Notes under the pieces: generated by a model
Told to the model about the DNA's origin: nothing
Database searches by the model: none
What the model saw: the letters and a program-made list of their open reading frames with translations, nothing else
Shown: positions 62,339 to 64,000 of the stretch, piece by piece
Layout: every line of letters begins with the position of its first letter
Numbering within the stretch: the first letter of the stretch is position 1
Source: Moringa oleifera
Taxonomy: Eukaryota; Streptophyta; Magnoliopsida; Brassicales; Moringaceae
Reading direction: 5' to 3'
NCBI GenBank assembly: GCA_021397835.1
Contig: JAJFZO010000609.1
Location: 4,776,001-4,840,000 of the forward strand
DNA: 64,000 nucleotides
Translations under genes and position numbers: made by a program

Positions 62339-64000
62339 TAAATAAAAACTTTTTTTATATGGCATTGATGATTCTTGATTAAGTTTTCATTGAAAAGATA
62401 AATTGTGCATTTTTAATTTCTTAAAATAAGTATTATGTGTGATTTATGACTTAATCAATCTTTTATTTTTTAAAAAATTACATAAAATTTTAAAATTAAT
62501 AAAAAATCAAATGAATTGTTTTCAAATGGAAAAACCATTTTGGATTTTTTATACTTAGTGTTGAGTCTAATAGCTGATCATCACATGTCATAATAGGTCA
62601 AATATAAACCATTAGTTTTCTTTGAGGTCCAAAATTAACACCATAACAAAATAATTTTTTAATGGAAATTATTATGATAATTATCATAATTTTTATTATA
62701 TATATTATGAAATATCTGTTTACCACATTTTTAGTGACTTTTATCTATTAGCCACTATTAATAAATGTACAGTAGCAATTGTAAATATTAGCCATTGAAA
62801 CATATATTTTTAGAGATAATTCTTTACAATTGCCTTTAAAATAATTTTTTATTTTTTATTTTTTGATATTTTAAATTTTAAATTTCAAAATTTATACGAA
62901 ATTAAATAAATAATGATTCAAGTATAATAGAAACAATATTTTGTTAAATCAAACTTACTTAAAAGTGAATATATATTCAAATAAGTCAAATTTATAACAA
63001 TTTAAAAAATTAAAATTAAAAAATTATTATATTATTTAAAATTATTTTTACTATTGAGATGCAAAATATAAAAAATAACTTTTCAATTTGTTTTACCCAT
63101 ATTATAATTTTTCGAAATATAAAAAACTACTGAATTTGATTTTAAAATAATCTTTTTTATGGTAACATGTGTCATAATTTTAAGATCATCCTTTAGAAGC
63201 TTAAATTGGTGCGTCAAAAGTGAAATGTTTTTTCTTTTTGGTTTATAATTTTTTATTGAAAATAAATTTTATTAGATTTTTTATTTTTTATTTATTATTT
63301 GGATGAATATTTTTTTAAAAAATATAATGATATGAGTGAGTAAAATATATTAAAATAAAGAAAACAATGATAACATTTCAACACTAATGGTTTATAGTAA
63401 CACAAATTATAACAAATATCTTATAAAAAATTATTAAATATCATATCAAAACACACAAATAACATTAACCAAATAATCTCTTATTGAGCATCCATTAAAT
63501 GAGGCTTTTTAAATTTTTTCTTTTTTTTTTTCAGGAAAGCCCAAAAATTTTGATAAAAAAATCTCAAACAAAAAAATTGAACTCATAGAAGGAAAAAGCA
63601 TATGTACGGTGTAAGGACAGTAGCTTTGCATATTATGAGGCTACAAAGTCAACCTTACCTTCATAGCTTGAGCTATTGTTACACAAATTGCAAATTTAAC
63701 CAACAAAGTAATAGCTAAAAAAATAAACAAACAAAGAAAGGGACGAATGGAAAGGAGGAGGCACTGTACAATCAGAAACAAACTAGCAAAGAAGAATTCA
63801 AAATGGAGGTAGAGGAAGAAAAAGCCGCAAAAGGAAGATTGTGGAGGTAGCTCAAGTGAATGATGAATCACATAAGCGTTGAGGTAAAGCCTTGTGAGTA
63901 AGTCTTGCTAGTGTAACAGGGTAGTCTCTCAATTACTTTGCCAATATTGCCACCATAATCATGATTGCGAAGAATAATTGGATTCGGGGTTCAATTAAGT
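62339..64000. other. AT-rich intergenic DNA, no gene supported
   Basis: Right of the duplication the sequence is A/T-rich to about 63,580. The last 400 bp are more balanced and hold a short plus-strand start (MEVEEEKAAKGRLW at 63,809) that runs into a stop. It may be the edge of a gene outside the window, but that cannot be shown here. Confidence 0.4.

Overview
The window reads as nuclear DNA of a flowering plant, probably a eudicot. It is AT-rich, and gene remnants carry canonical GT/AG introns. A plant receptor-like kinase relic, plant-type Pumilio, fimbrin and inositol polyphosphate 5-phosphatase exons, and a scrambled insertion of chloroplast DNA all point the same way. I cannot name the species. 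I found no gene that looks intact and nuclear: this is a graveyard of duplicated gene pieces, repeats and organelle DNA. The only complete reading frames are the tiny plastid petG and petL genes inside the insertion.

Layout. (1) 1-12,400: a 1,866-bp repeat, present 2.3 times in tandem at the left edge and again twice further right, alternates with two decayed minus-strand copies of a Pumilio (PUF) gene that stop after about 2.5 PUF repeats. (2) 12,420-22,860: an AT-rich repeat family, interrupted at 13,216-20,820 by a 7.6-kb mosaic of chloroplast fragments (ycf1, trnW-petG-petL, rpoC2 in three pieces, trnV, psbA, atpB, psaA, rpoB, rrn16, trnT, ycf2). A 105-bp direct repeat brackets the mosaic. 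(3) 23,770-28,609 and 58,105-62,338: two direct copies of a 4.2-4.8 kb segment about 34 kb apart, the right copy carrying a hAT-like MITE that the left copy lacks. (4) 29,749-32,686: a broken chitinase-receptor kinase gene of the CHRK1 type, followed by an inverted kinase fragment. (5) 35,205-42,380: about 6.5 kb of degenerate plant telomere-like repeat (CCCTAAA and variants), with another hAT-like MITE inserted in it. (6) 43,200-57,100: minus-strand exon fragments of several unrelated genes, including 5-phosphatase and fimbrin, plus an array of about 14 copies of a 410-bp unit. (7) The rest is AT-rich intergenic sequence.

How the parts fit together: nothing suggests one working pathway. The sequence records repeated duplication, organelle DNA capture, transposon insertion and possibly gene-fragment capture. 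The best candidates for something undescribed are the direct repeats around the plastid mosaic, the 410-bp array beside fimbrin exons, and the 5-phosphatase/fimbrin exon mosaic.
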